64,000 nt of DNA, taken from Croceibacterium salegens (GTDB lineage: Bacteria > Pseudomonadota > Alphaproteobacteria > Sphingomonadales > Sphingomonadaceae). The translations under genes and the position numbers were made by a program. Numbering within the stretch: the first letter of the stretch is position 1; every line of letters begins with the position of its first letter. Positions 34,565-42,717 of this stretch are shown here, one piece after another. The notes under the pieces are model-generated. The model had not been told where the DNA came from and did no database searches. It saw only the letters and a list, made by a program, of their open reading frames with translations. The stretch is taken from NCBI RefSeq assembly GCF_009827435.1, contig NZ_WTYM01000033.1, positions 248,001-312,000 on the forward strand, read 5' to 3'.

Positions 34565-35599
34565 ATGGCCCGTAAACCCGATCGCGCCGACAGCCAGGCG
34601 GCGCTGGCCCACCCCGAGGATCGACGTGATCTTTCACGTCGTGCCCGGGCCGAAGTCGAATTCGACGAGCAGGCAGTGCTCGGCGCACTGTTCGGGGAGT
34701 TCGACGCCAACCTCGTCCTGCTGGAAAACCGCCTTGGGGTGTACATCGGGGCGCGCGGCAACAAGGTCATCATCGAGGGCACCGAGGACGATGTCGCCCG
34801 CACCCGCGAGGTGCTGAAGGCAATGCACCAGCGCCTGCTGACTGCGCAGGATCTCGATACCGGCGCGATCGAAGCGCTCATCGCCATGTCGGGCGAACCG
34901 ACGCTCGAAGGCATCATCACCGGCGAGACCAAGACCCCGCCGATCATGATCCGCACCCGCCGCAAGACCATCGTCCCGCGAAGCACGATGCAGGGCGAAT
35001 ACATGCGCCAGCTGGCGAGCAAGGACATCATCTTCGCGCTCGGCCCGGCGGGCACCGGCAAGACCTACCTCGCGGTGGCGCAGGCGGTGAGCCAGCTCAT
35101 CACCGGCAGCGTCCAGCGCCTTATCCTCAGCCGTCCGGCGGTCGAGGCGGGCGAGAAGCTCGGCTTCCTGCCCGGCGACATGAAGGACAAAGTCGATCCC
35201 TACCTGCGCCCGCTCTACGACGCGCTCTACGACTGCATGCCGCCCGAGCAGGTCGAACGCCGCCTCGCGTCGGGCGAGATCGAGATCGCGCCCATCGCCT
35301 TCATGCGCGGCCGCACGCTGGCCGATGCCTTCGTCATCCTCGACGAAGCGCAGAACACCACGCGCGAGCAGATGAAGATGTTCCTCACCCGGTTCGGTCA
35401 GAACAGCCGCATGGTAGTCTGCGGCGACCCGCGCCAGGTCGACATCCCCGGTGGCGACCGGATGAGCGGGCTCGCAGACGCGGTCACCAAGCTCGAAGGC
35501 GTCGACGGCATCGCCGTGACCCGCTTCACCGCCGCCGACGTGGTGCGCCACCCGATCGTCGGGCGGATTGTCGAGGCCTACGAGGGCACTGGCTCGTGA
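34565..35599 (+). CDS. phoH: PhoH-like ATPase
   Basis: The protein has 344 residues. An N-terminal KH-like segment (LGVYIGARGNKVIIEG) precedes a P-loop NTPase domain with Walker A GPAGTGKTY and Walker B AFVILDEAQN. PhoH-like proteins are linked to RNA metabolism through their constant neighbour YbeY. Here a palindromic repeat (35611-35697) separates the two genes. The start lies a few bases after GAAAGGAG. Confidence 0.94.
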   Translation: MARKPDRADSQAALAHPEDRRDLSRRARAEVEFDEQAVLGALFGEFDANLVLLENRLGVYIGARGNKVIIEGTEDDVARTREVLKAMHQRLLTAQDLDTGAIEALIAMSGEPTLEGIITGETKTPPIMIRTRRKTIVPRSTMQGEYMRQLASKDIIFALGPAGTGKTYLAVAQAVSQLITGSVQRLILSRPAVEAGEKLGFLPGDMKDKVDPYLRPLYDALYDCMPPEQVERRLASGEIEIAPIAFMRGRTLADAFVILDEAQNTTREQMKMFLTRFGQNSRMVVCGDPRQVDIPGGDRMSGLADAVTKLEGVDGIAVTRFTAADVVRHPIVGRIVEAYEGTGS

Positions 35600-35610
35600 A
35601 CCCATTGCTC

Positions 35611-35697
35611 TCGTCATTGCGAGCGACCGGAGGTCGCGCGGCAATCCAGGGCTGACGCGTGCGGTTCTGGATTGCTTCGCTTCGCTCGCAATGACGA
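35611..35697. repeat. palindromic dispersed repeat, copy 1 (between phoH and ybeY)
   Basis: Outer arms at 35611-35625 and 35683-35697 pair perfectly over 15 bases (TCGTCATTGCGAGCG on the left). An inner pair GCAATCCAG (35641-35649) / CTGGATTGC (35667-35675) and a small hairpin GCGACC-gga-GGTCGC (35623-35637) complete the fold. Copy 2 at 61335-61429 has the same architecture. The core words (cattgcgag, gcaatccag) belong to a repeat type widespread in bacterial genomes. The ybeY ATG lies inside the right outer arm. Confidence 0.85.
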
Positions 35698-36191
35698 TGG
35701 AATTGGACATTTCGGTTGAAGACCCCTGGCCGGCCGGCGCATGGCCGGACCTTGCGGATCGTGCTGTCGCCGCGCTGACAGAGGTCGCACCCGAACTGGC
35801 CAATCCCCGGTTTTCTGTGAGCCTGCTGTTCACCTCGGATGAAGAAGTGCACGCCCTCAATCGCGAGTGGCGCGAGCGCGACAAGCCGACCAACGTGCTG
35901 TCTTTCCCCATGCTCGAACGCGACGACCTGCTGGCGCTAGACGAGGACGGCCCGCCCGAACTGCTCGGCGACGTAGCACTCGCCCATGAAACCTGTGCCC
36001 GCGAGGCGGCCGAAAAGGGCGTTTCGCTGGAGGATCATGCGGTCCACCTCATCGTCCACGGCCTGCTCCACCTCGCAGGCTACGACCACGAACTGGGCGA
36101 AGCCGAAGCGGTCGAGATGGAGGCGTTGGAGACAAAGGCGCTTGCACTCATTGGCGTCGCCGACCCATATGGGGACCGCGATTACACCTAA
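35691..36191 (+). CDS. ybeY: rRNA maturation endoribonuclease YbeY
   Basis: The enzyme has 166 residues. It is a zinc-dependent single-strand RNase for 16S rRNA 3' maturation and ribosome quality control. The metal motif HLIVHGLLHLAGYDH (H-x3-H-x9-H) is complete. The conserved RDKPTNVLSFP strand is also present. Two candidate starts, ATG 35691 and ATG 35697, both sit in the right arm of the palindromic repeat, without a clear ribosome-binding site. Folding of the repeat could therefore hide the start. It reads into the corC-type gene 18 bases later. Confidence 0.93.
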   Translation: MTMELDISVEDPWPAGAWPDLADRAVAALTEVAPELANPRFSVSLLFTSDEEVHALNREWRERDKPTNVLSFPMLERDDLLALDEDGPPELLGDVALAHETCAREAAEKGVSLEDHAVHLIVHGLLHLAGYDHELGEAEAVEMEALETKALALIGVADPYGDRDYT

Positions 36192-36209
36192 GGGGGAAGT
36201 GAAAGGGCG

Positions 36210-37142
36210 ATGCCCGAGAGTTCCAGGCCCGATTCCGGCAACGGAGAGGGGGACAGTAGCGGTGGATTGCTGAAGGCGATCCGGCGGCTTTTCGACAACG
36301 GCGAATCCGACACCTCGCTGCGCGCGCAGCTCGAGGAAGTGATCGACGAACACGCCGAGGACCAGCACGGTAGCGAGGTGGAGGGCGAGAAAGGCGACCT
36401 CTCGCCGCTCGAGCTGACCATGCTGCGCAATCTGTTGCACTTCAGCGAGCACGACGCGGACGACGTCGCGATCCCGCGCGGCGAGATCATCGCCCTCTCG
36501 GCTGATGCCACCTGGGATGAAGTCGTCGCCGCCTTCGCCGAACATGGCCATTCGCGCATGCCGATCTACCGGGAGACGCTCGACGAGGTCATCGGCATGA
36601 TGCACGTCAAGGACGTCTTCCCGTTTCTCGCGACCGGCACGACGCCGCCGTCCGACTGGACCAGCCTGATGCGCCAGCCACTTTATGTGCCGCAGGCGCG
36701 CGGTGCGCTCGACGTGCTGGCCGACATGCGCGCCAGCCGCACCCACCTCGCCATCGTGCTCGACGAGTTTTCCGGCACCGACGGGATCATTACGATCGAG
36801 GACCTCGTCGAGGAGATCGTCGGTGAGATCGAGGACGAGCACGACGAAGCGCCAATCGCAATGATCACGCCACTGGGCGACGGCATCTGGGACGCGGATG
36901 CCCGCGCAGAGCTCGACGATGTGGCTGAAATCGTCGGCGATTCTCGCATCGCCGAAGTCGAAGAAGCGGTCGATACGCTGGGCGGTCTCGCTTTCGTGCT
37001 GGCCGAGCAGGTGCCGCAACCCGGGGCGATCCTCGAACACCCCAGCGGCTGGCAGATCGAGGTTACCGAGGGCGACGACACCCACGTCACCAGGCTGCGG
37101 CTCCACAGGCCGGCCGCTGAAAACAAAGAAGAACCCGAATAA
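36210..37142 (+). CDS. corC: CorC/TlyC-type hemolysin-family protein with CBS pair
   Basis: The protein has 310 residues and is soluble, with no membrane helices. A charged N-terminal region is followed by a CBS pair (the first around VAIPRGEIIALSADATWDEVV, then SRMPIYRETLDEVIGMMHVKDVF) and a CorC/HlyC domain at the end (DDVAEIVGD...LGGLAFVL). The order phoH-ybeY-corC is a conserved operon; the usual next gene lnt is absent here. CorC proteins bind adenine nucleotides and are linked to magnesium or cobalt efflux. The name hemolysin is historical. Confidence 0.92.
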   Translation: MPESSRPDSGNGEGDSSGGLLKAIRRLFDNGESDTSLRAQLEEVIDEHAEDQHGSEVEGEKGDLSPLELTMLRNLLHFSEHDADDVAIPRGEIIALSADATWDEVVAAFAEHGHSRMPIYRETLDEVIGMMHVKDVFPFLATGTTPPSDWTSLMRQPLYVPQARGALDVLADMRASRTHLAIVLDEFSGTDGIITIEDLVEEIVGEIEDEHDEAPIAMITPLGDGIWDADARAELDDVAEIVGDSRIAEVEEAVDTLGGLAFVLAEQVPQPGAILEHPSGWQIEVTEGDDTHVTRLRLHRPAAENKEEPE

Positions 37143-37216
37143 TCTGACAAAAAAATTGTGCAGTGCGGCAAATCGGCACTCGACAATAAGGCTATTGGGC
37201 ACAACATTCGCTTTCA

Positions 37217-38101
37217 ATGCCAACCCGCCGACTCCCACCCCTGCGCGCCCTCGAGGCGTTCATTCGCACTGTGCGCCTCGGCTCGGCCCGCGCCGCCGCG
37301 GCTGAAATCGGGTTGAGTCCCTCGGCGCTGTCGCGCCGGCTCGGCAACCTCGAGGAGTTCACCGGGCGCAAGCTGTTCTCGCGCAGCGGGCAGACGATGA
37401 AGCTGACCGACGAGGGGCGGATCTTCTTCGACGCCGTCACCCCGCACCTCGATGCGCTGGCGGTGGCGGTCGAAAACCAGTCGGAAAACATGCGCCTGCA
37501 GCGCCTGCGGCTTGGTGTGTTGCCGCTGTTCGGAACCCAGCGACTGTTCCCCAAGCTGCCAGAACTGCGCCGCGAACACCCGCGGCTGCACATCGACATC
37601 GATACCGGGCCGCACCTGATCGACCGGGTCGGGGACACGCTCGACGCCGCGATCCTGCTGACGACCAAGCCCGATGCCGGGTTCCACTCGGTCCAGCTCG
37701 ATCACAACACTGTGCACGCCATCTGCAACCAGCAACTGGCGGCCGAGATCGGGTTCAACCCGCCGCTTGCCGAACTAGAGAAGCAGACCTTCCTGATCCA
37801 CAGCGACCTGCCGCTGAGCTTCGATGCGTGGAAGGCGGCGATCGGCATGCCCGAACTGCACCCGCAGGCGATCGACCACTACGATTCGGGCCAGCTGATC
37901 CTCGAGGCGGCGGCGCAGGGCCTCGGCATCGCCATGATGCACGACGACCACCTCAAGCGCGCCAACGACCCGCGGCTGGCGCACCTGTTCGACGTGAAGA
38001 TCCAGAGCCCCTACAGTTACTGGTTCGTGTGCCGCCCGGTCGATCTCGAAAACCGACCGGTGCGGATCTTCCACGACTGGCTGCTCGAAGCGGGGCTCTA
38101 G
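37217..38101 (+). CDS. LysR-family transcriptional regulator (GcvA-like)
   Basis: The protein has 294 residues. It starts RRLPPLRALEAFIRTVRLGSARAAAAEIGLSPSALSRRLGNLEE, the GcvA-subgroup helix-turn-helix. An effector domain follows, with FDAWKAAIG and LILEAAAQGLGIAMM. An AT-rich 74-base gap separates it from corC, so it likely has its own promoter. No target is evident from the neighbours. Confidence 0.9.
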   Translation: MPTRRLPPLRALEAFIRTVRLGSARAAAAEIGLSPSALSRRLGNLEEFTGRKLFSRSGQTMKLTDEGRIFFDAVTPHLDALAVAVENQSENMRLQRLRLGVLPLFGTQRLFPKLPELRREHPRLHIDIDTGPHLIDRVGDTLDAAILLTTKPDAGFHSVQLDHNTVHAICNQQLAAEIGFNPPLAELEKQTFLIHSDLPLSFDAWKAAIGMPELHPQAIDHYDSGQLILEAAAQGLGIAMMHDDHLKRANDPRLAHLFDVKIQSPYSYWFVCRPVDLENRPVRIFHDWLLEAGL

Positions 38102-38111
38102 GCCTCCTCCC

Positions 38112-38573
38112 TTACGAAACCGTCGCCTTGACGATCTTGCCCGGCTCGCGCGGAGGTTCGCCCTTGGGCAGGGCGTCGATGTGCTCCATGCCGCTCTCGA
38201 CCTGGCCCCAGACGGTGTACTGGCGGTCGAGGAAGCGCGCGTCGTCGAAGCAGATAAAGAACTGGCTGTTGGCGCTGTCGGGCACCGCCGTGCGGGCCAT
38301 CGAGCAGACGCCGCGGACGTGCGGTTCGTTGTTGAACTCGGCCTTGAGGTCGGGCTTGTCGCTGCCGCTCATGCCGGTACCGGTGGGATCGCCACCCTGC
38401 GCCATGAAGCCGGGAATCACGCGGTGGAAGACCACGCCGTCGTAGAAGCCTTCGCTCGCCAGTTCGGTGATCCGCTCCACGTGCCCGGGCGCGAGATCGG
38501 GGCGCAGCTTGATGACGACATCGCCACCCTTTCCGTCGCCGCAGTCGAGGGTGAAGGTCAGGGTATCGGCCAT
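38112..38573 (-). CDS. cyclophilin-type peptidyl-prolyl cis-trans isomerase
   Basis: The enzyme has 153 residues and speeds cis-trans flipping at proline bonds. It has the cyclophilin core FYDGVVFHRVIPGFMAQGGDPTGTG with the catalytic Arg, then NSQFFICFDDARFLDRQYTVWGQV. There is no signal peptide, so it is cytoplasmic (PpiB type). It converges on the LysR gene with only ten bases between the stops. Confidence 0.94.
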   Translation of the reverse strand: MADTLTFTLDCGDGKGGDVVIKLRPDLAPGHVERITELASEGFYDGVVFHRVIPGFMAQGGDPTGTGMSGSDKPDLKAEFNNEPHVRGVCSMARTAVPDSANSQFFICFDDARFLDRQYTVWGQVESGMEHIDALPKGEPPREPGKIVKATVS

Positions 38574-38672
38574 TGCATCAGTCTCCTATCTCAGTGCGCG
38601 CCGATATAGGGGCGAAAGCGGCAAAGTCACCCTTCGCTTGCTTTTGCGCTTCGCTCGCATAGGGAAACGCCC

Positions 38673-40112
38673 ATGGCCGAAACCGATCTCGACGCGCTGG
38701 AAACCGCAGCCGCTACCGCGGCCGAGGAAGAACAGCTCGACGAGGAGAACCGGCTGAAGCCCGAATTCGTCCGCAGCGTGCACGAGGCGCTGGAAGACAA
38801 GGACGACGGGCGCGCCTACGAGCTGGTCGAGCCGCTTCACCCGGCCGACATAGCCGACCTGTTCGAACTGCTCGAGCGCGACGATCGGCGTGCGCTGGCA
38901 ACGGCGATCACCGACCTGATGACAGGCGATGTCATCGCCGAACTCAACGACTACGTCCGCGAGGACATGGTCGAGGCATTGCCCGCGGCGGCCGTGGCGG
39001 AGATTGCCGAGCAGCTCGACACCGACGACGCCGTCCAGCTTATCGAGGACCTCGACCACGAGGACCAGCAGGCGATCCTCGCCGAGATGGAGCCCGAGGA
39101 CCGAGCGGCGATCGAAAGCGCGCTGGCTTACCCGGAAGAGACCGCCGGGCGCCTGATGCAGCGCGAGCTGGTCGCGGTGCCCGAGCACCTGACCGTCGGC
39201 GACGTCATCGACTTCATGCGCGAGCACGACGAGCTGCCGACCGAGTTCTGGGAAATCTTCATCGTCGACCACAAGCACCACCCGATCGGGACCTGTGCGC
39301 TGTCGTGGATCCTGCGCGCCCCGCGGCACATCCAGCTGGCCGACGTCATGAAGCGCGACCAGACGCTGATCCCGGTCACCATGGACCAGGAAGAGGTCGC
39401 GCTGCGGTTCCAGAAATACGCGCTGATCTCGGCTGCGGTGGTCGATGAGAACGGGCGGCTGGTCGGCCAGCTCACTGTCGACGACATCGTCCACATCATT
39501 TCCGAAGAGGCCGGCGAAGACGCCCTACTCCTTTCCGGCGCGGGCGAAGGCGACATCAACGAACCAATCCGCGACGCCTACGCCTCACGGGTCCGCTGGC
39601 TGGTGGCGAACCTGCTGACCGCCTCGGTCAGCGCGACGATCATCTACTTGTTCGGCGGGGCTATCGAGCAGCTCGTGGTGCTCGCCGCGCTCAGCCCGGT
39701 GGTCGCGAGCATCGGGGGGAATGCCGGCACACAGACCATGGCGGTCTCGGTCCGGGCGCTGGCTATGAACCAGCTCACCCGGTCCAACACCCGGCGCATC
39801 CTCTGGCGCGAGATACGGGTCGCGCTGGCCAACGGGGCGACCATCGCGCTTCTCATCGGCCTTGCTGTGGCGCTGATCTTCTTCAGCTGGCTCGGCGCGG
39901 CGGTGGCGATCAAGCTCGGGGTGGTGATCGCGCTGGCGATGGTCATCAACATCCTCACCGCGGGCTTCGCCGGAGTGGCGGTGCCGGTCATGCTCGACCG
40001 GCTCGACCAGGACCCGGCAGTGGCGAGCAGCGTGTTCGTGACGATGATCACCGACTCGATGGGTTTCCTGGTCTTCCTGAGCCTTGCGGTGGCCAGCGGG
40101 CTGGTCGGCTGA
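38673..40112 (+). CDS. mgtE: magnesium transporter MgtE
   Basis: The transporter has 479 residues. A cytoplasmic N domain (LHPADIADLFELLERDDRRALA) and two CBS domains with a closing gate are followed by five membrane helices. The pore helix area is SIGGNAGTQTMAVSVRALA, and a conserved Asp sits in the last helix (TMITDSMGFL). MgtE is a magnesium-gated channel in the inner membrane. I saw no M-box or other riboswitch upstream. A strong hairpin with T-run lies just after the stop. Confidence 0.95.
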   Translation: MAETDLDALETAAATAAEEEQLDEENRLKPEFVRSVHEALEDKDDGRAYELVEPLHPADIADLFELLERDDRRALATAITDLMTGDVIAELNDYVREDMVEALPAAAVAEIAEQLDTDDAVQLIEDLDHEDQQAILAEMEPEDRAAIESALAYPEETAGRLMQRELVAVPEHLTVGDVIDFMREHDELPTEFWEIFIVDHKHHPIGTCALSWILRAPRHIQLADVMKRDQTLIPVTMDQEEVALRFQKYALISAAVVDENGRLVGQLTVDDIVHIISEEAGEDALLLSGAGEGDINEPIRDAYASRVRWLVANLLTASVSATIIYLFGGAIEQLVVLAALSPVVASIGGNAGTQTMAVSVRALAMNQLTRSNTRRILWREIRVALANGATIALLIGLAVALIFFSWLGAAVAIKLGVVIALAMVINILTAGFAGVAVPVMLDRLDQDPAVASSVFVTMITDSMGFLVFLSLAVASGLVG

Positions 40113-40141
40113 GCCACTCCTGTTGACACTTGTGACGCGAC

Positions 40142-40166
40142 AAAAGCGGCGGTTTTCCGCCGTTTT
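40142..40166 (+). terminator. rho-independent terminator after mgtE
   Basis: CGGCGG (40147-40152), a TTTT loop and CCGCCG (40157-40162) are followed by TTTT. An AAAA run before the stem makes it usable in both directions. It sits 30 bases after the mgtE stop. Confidence 0.8.
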
Positions 40167-40180
40167 CGTGATTTCATGTG

Positions 40181-40240
40181 AATTCGACTAACATTAAACT
40201 TGCGTCCACAAGTTTTCGTGTTAATTCTACTGACATGAAA
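40181..40240 (+). promoter_or_regulatory. paired direct repeats at the TetR gene start, probable operator
   Basis: Two 18-base copies, AATTCGACTAACATTAAA (40181-40198) and AATTCTACTGACATGAAA (40223-40240), agree at 15 positions. They are spaced 42 bases apart, about four helix turns. The second covers the TetR start codon. This is a likely autoregulatory binding region, inferred from position. Confidence 0.5.
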
Positions 40241-40876
40241 ACCGATTCGGACACCCGCACCTACAAGCAGACCGCCCGCGCCAAGGCTGCGGAGGAGACC
40301 GGCGAGCGCATCGTCCAGGCCTTCTACGCCCGGATGCAGGTCGGTTGGTTCGAAGACATCAGGCTCGATGACGTGGCGGCAGACGCCGGCGTAACGGTGC
40401 AGACCGTGATCCGCCGCTTCGGCGGAAAGGACGGCTTGCTGGCTGCCGCGTCGGAGTATCTCGGCGACAAGATCATGACCGAACGGAAGGCGTCGGTCGG
40501 CGACGTAGGGCGTGCCGTCGAGGCCATCGTCAAGGAATACGAGGCTCAAGGCGAACTGATCATGCGCGCCCTCGCCCAGGAAGACCGTTACCCGCAGATC
40601 AGGGCCATGACCGACAAGGGCCGTGCGACGCACCGGCAGTGGGTCGGCCTAATCTTCGCTCCGTGGCTCGAGCCGCTCGAACTCGCGGAGCGGCGGCACG
40701 CGCACGACCGGCTGGTCATCGCGCTCGACCTCTACGTCTGGAAACTCCTGCGCGTCGACATGAAGCGCAGCCTCGAAGACCTGCGCCGCACCATGCTCGA
40801 GATGGCCGCTGCCGCGCTCTACACCACCCCGCTGGCCCTGCTTGAGGCCCGCACCCCGGAGAACACCGATGCTTGA
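40235..40876 (+). CDS. TetR/AcrR-family transcriptional regulator
   Basis: The protein has 213 residues. The helix-turn-helix is DIRLDDVAADAGVTVQTVIRRFGGKDGLLAAASEYL, with a helical ligand-binding domain beyond. The ATG at 40235 precedes the first helix; a GTG-led extension to 40178 would add residues encoded by the direct repeats themselves. The gene overlaps the glycosyltransferase start by eight bases, so the two are one transcription unit. The inducer is probably a substrate of that enzyme. Confidence 0.9.
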   Translation: MKTDSDTRTYKQTARAKAAEETGERIVQAFYARMQVGWFEDIRLDDVAADAGVTVQTVIRRFGGKDGLLAAASEYLGDKIMTERKASVGDVGRAVEAIVKEYEAQGELIMRALAQEDRYPQIRAMTDKGRATHRQWVGLIFAPWLEPLELAERRHAHDRLVIALDLYVWKLLRVDMKRSLEDLRRTMLEMAAAALYTTPLALLEARTPENTDA

Positions 40877-42146
40877 TCCCAAGATCCACCGCAAGTTCCT
40901 CGTCACCACCTGGGAAGGCGGAGGCTCGGTCGGCCCCGCCCTCACCGTGGCGCGCAAACTCGTCGACGCCGGTCACGATGTCCGGGTGATGAGCGACGAA
41001 TGCAATCGACCCGAGAGCGAGAAGACCGGCGCACGCTTCGTGCCCTGGACCCGCGCGCCGAGCCGCGCCGACCGCAATCGCGACAGCGAGCTGGTCCGCG
41101 ACTGGGCCGGCGCGACCCCGGCCGAAGGGCTCGGGCAGGTCATGAAGGACCTCACCGCAGGCCGCGCGGCCGACTACGCCGAAGACGTCATCGCGGAACT
41201 CCGGCGTGAGCCTGCCGACCTCGTCGTCGGCAGCGAACTTATCCTCGGGGTGGAGCTCGGCTGCGAGGTCGCCCGCCAGCCCTGCGTCGTCCTCGCCTGC
41301 AACTCGGTCATGTTCCCGATCACCGGCGCACCGCAGGCCGGGCCGCCGATGTCGGCGGAACAGCAGGCCGCAATGGCACCGATGATCGAGGAGATGATGG
41401 CCACGTTCGCCGAGGCAACCAGCGTGTTCAACGAGGCGCGCGCGCACTTCGACCTGCCCCCGCTCGACAACATGTGGGACCAGGTGCTGGTGGCCAAGCA
41501 GACGCTGCTCGGCATCAGCCGCACCTTCGACTTCGGCGCCGAAGATACCGGCGACCACTTCGCCTATGTCGGCCCGCAACTCGACGAAGCCAACTGGACC
41601 GAAAGCTGGCAGTCCCCCTGGCCGGAGGACGACCAACGTCCACTGGTACTCGTCGGCTTCAGCACCACCTTCCAGAATCACATCTCCGTCCTGCAGCGGG
41701 TCATCGACGCGCTCGCCAGCTTCCCTGTCCGCGTGCTCGTTACGCTTGGCCCGACCATTGCAGCCGAGGAACTGACCCCCGCCCCCAATACCAGGCTGGT
41801 CGCCAGTGCACCGCACGGCGCGGTGATGAAGGAAGCGACACTGGTGGTGACCCACGGCGGTCACGGCACCGTCGCCCGCGCGCTGCTGCACAAGCTGCCG
41901 ATGCTCGTCATCCCGCACGGCCGCGACCAGGACGGTAACGCAGCTCGCGTCGCCGCCCACGGTGCCGGGCTGATGCTGCCGCCCGCAGCTGAAACGGGCG
42001 AGATCGCCGCGGCGATCGATTGCCTCCTCGGCGACCCGGAATTCGCCGCCAGTGCAGCAATCCTTGGTACCGCAGTAGCGCGAGAAGCCCTCGAGTCCGA
42101 TGTTGTCGCCCAGCTCGAAGCGCTCGCCTGCCCCGAATACGCCTGA
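40869..42146 (+). CDS. UGT/MGT-type glycosyltransferase (GT1-like)
   Basis: The enzyme has 425 residues and two Rossmann-like halves. The start FLVTTWEGGGSVGPALTVARKLVDAGHDVRVM is the acceptor side. The donor side contains VASAPHGAVMKEATLVVTHGGHGTVARAL and LPMLVIPHGRDQDGNAARVAAHGAGL, the GT1 nucleotide-sugar signature with its conserved His-Gly-Gly. Relatives glycosylate small molecules such as macrolides, flavonoids or sterols. The local TetR regulator suggests induction by such a compound. It shares eight bases with the TetR gene. Confidence 0.88.
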   Translation: MLDPKIHRKFLVTTWEGGGSVGPALTVARKLVDAGHDVRVMSDECNRPESEKTGARFVPWTRAPSRADRNRDSELVRDWAGATPAEGLGQVMKDLTAGRAADYAEDVIAELRREPADLVVGSELILGVELGCEVARQPCVVLACNSVMFPITGAPQAGPPMSAEQQAAMAPMIEEMMATFAEATSVFNEARAHFDLPPLDNMWDQVLVAKQTLLGISRTFDFGAEDTGDHFAYVGPQLDEANWTESWQSPWPEDDQRPLVLVGFSTTFQNHISVLQRVIDALASFPVRVLVTLGPTIAAEELTPAPNTRLVASAPHGAVMKEATLVVTHGGHGTVARALLHKLPMLVIPHGRDQDGNAARVAAHGAGLMLPPAAETGEIAAAIDCLLGDPEFAASAAILGTAVAREALESDVVAQLEALACPEYA

Positions 42147-42190
42147 CCCAACGAACAACGCGAACCGACCCCACCCCCTGCCAGTTCGCG

Positions 42191-42240
42191 TCGAGCGAAG
42201 TCTGCGAGGCCACCCGTTCGGCCTTGCGGGCTTCGCTCGA
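42191..42240. repeat. long imperfect hairpin after the glycosyltransferase gene
   Basis: The 20-base arms at 42191-42210 and 42221-42240 match as inverted copies at about 17 positions, both ending in TCGAGCGAAG or its complement. It may act as a terminator or be a dispersed palindromic element. No T-run follows. Confidence 0.5.
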
Positions 42241-42274
42241 ACCATTCGGGGTTGAGCCGTCGCGGCGATGACCT

Positions 42275-42682
42275 ATGTCAGCGCCCATGCCGCTTCACAT
42301 GACCAAGATCGCCTTCGGGGCCCAGAGCCGCGAGGAAGTGCGTGAATGGTTCGCCAGCGGTCCGTCGGAGATGCGTCTGACCACCCGCTACCTGCCTAAG
42401 CGGCACGAGGAGATGGTCGGCGGCTCGCTATACTGGATTTACGACCGCACGCTGATCGGCCGCAGCCCGATCCTCGGCTTCGAACAGCGCGACGACGGGC
42501 GCTGGTGGATTCGCCTCGAACGCAAGCTGGTGCCGGTCGAACCGCGCCCCAAGCGCGCCCACCAGGGCTGGCGCTACCTCGCAGAGGAAGACGCCCCGCG
42601 CGACCTCGATGCGGGTGAGGACCCCGACAAGCTGATGCCGGCGAGGATGGTCAAGGATCTGTCCAAACTCGGGCTGGTGTGA
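42275..42682 (+). CDS. DUF1489 family protein
   Basis: The protein has 135 residues. It matches the alphaproteobacterial DUF1489 pattern: HMTKIAFGAQSREEVREWF, then TRYLPKRHEEMVGGSLYWIYDRTLIGRSPILGF, and a C-terminal GWRYLAEEDAPRDL. It is a conserved single-domain cytoplasmic protein with no assigned function. An in-frame ATG at 42287 is an alternative start. Its stop lies 35 bases before the serine hydrolase. Confidence 0.85.
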   Translation: MSAPMPLHMTKIAFGAQSREEVREWFASGPSEMRLTTRYLPKRHEEMVGGSLYWIYDRTLIGRSPILGFEQRDDGRWWIRLERKLVPVEPRPKRAHQGWRYLAEEDAPRDLDAGEDPDKLMPARMVKDLSKLGLV

Positions 42683-42717
42683 CAGACCGGGAAAGCTGGC
42701 AACATAGGGGGGTGGTT

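Noticed and set aside
38574-38672. magnesium riboswitch (M-box) upstream of mgtE
   Set aside because: The gap is only 99 bases and shows no recognisable M-box helices.
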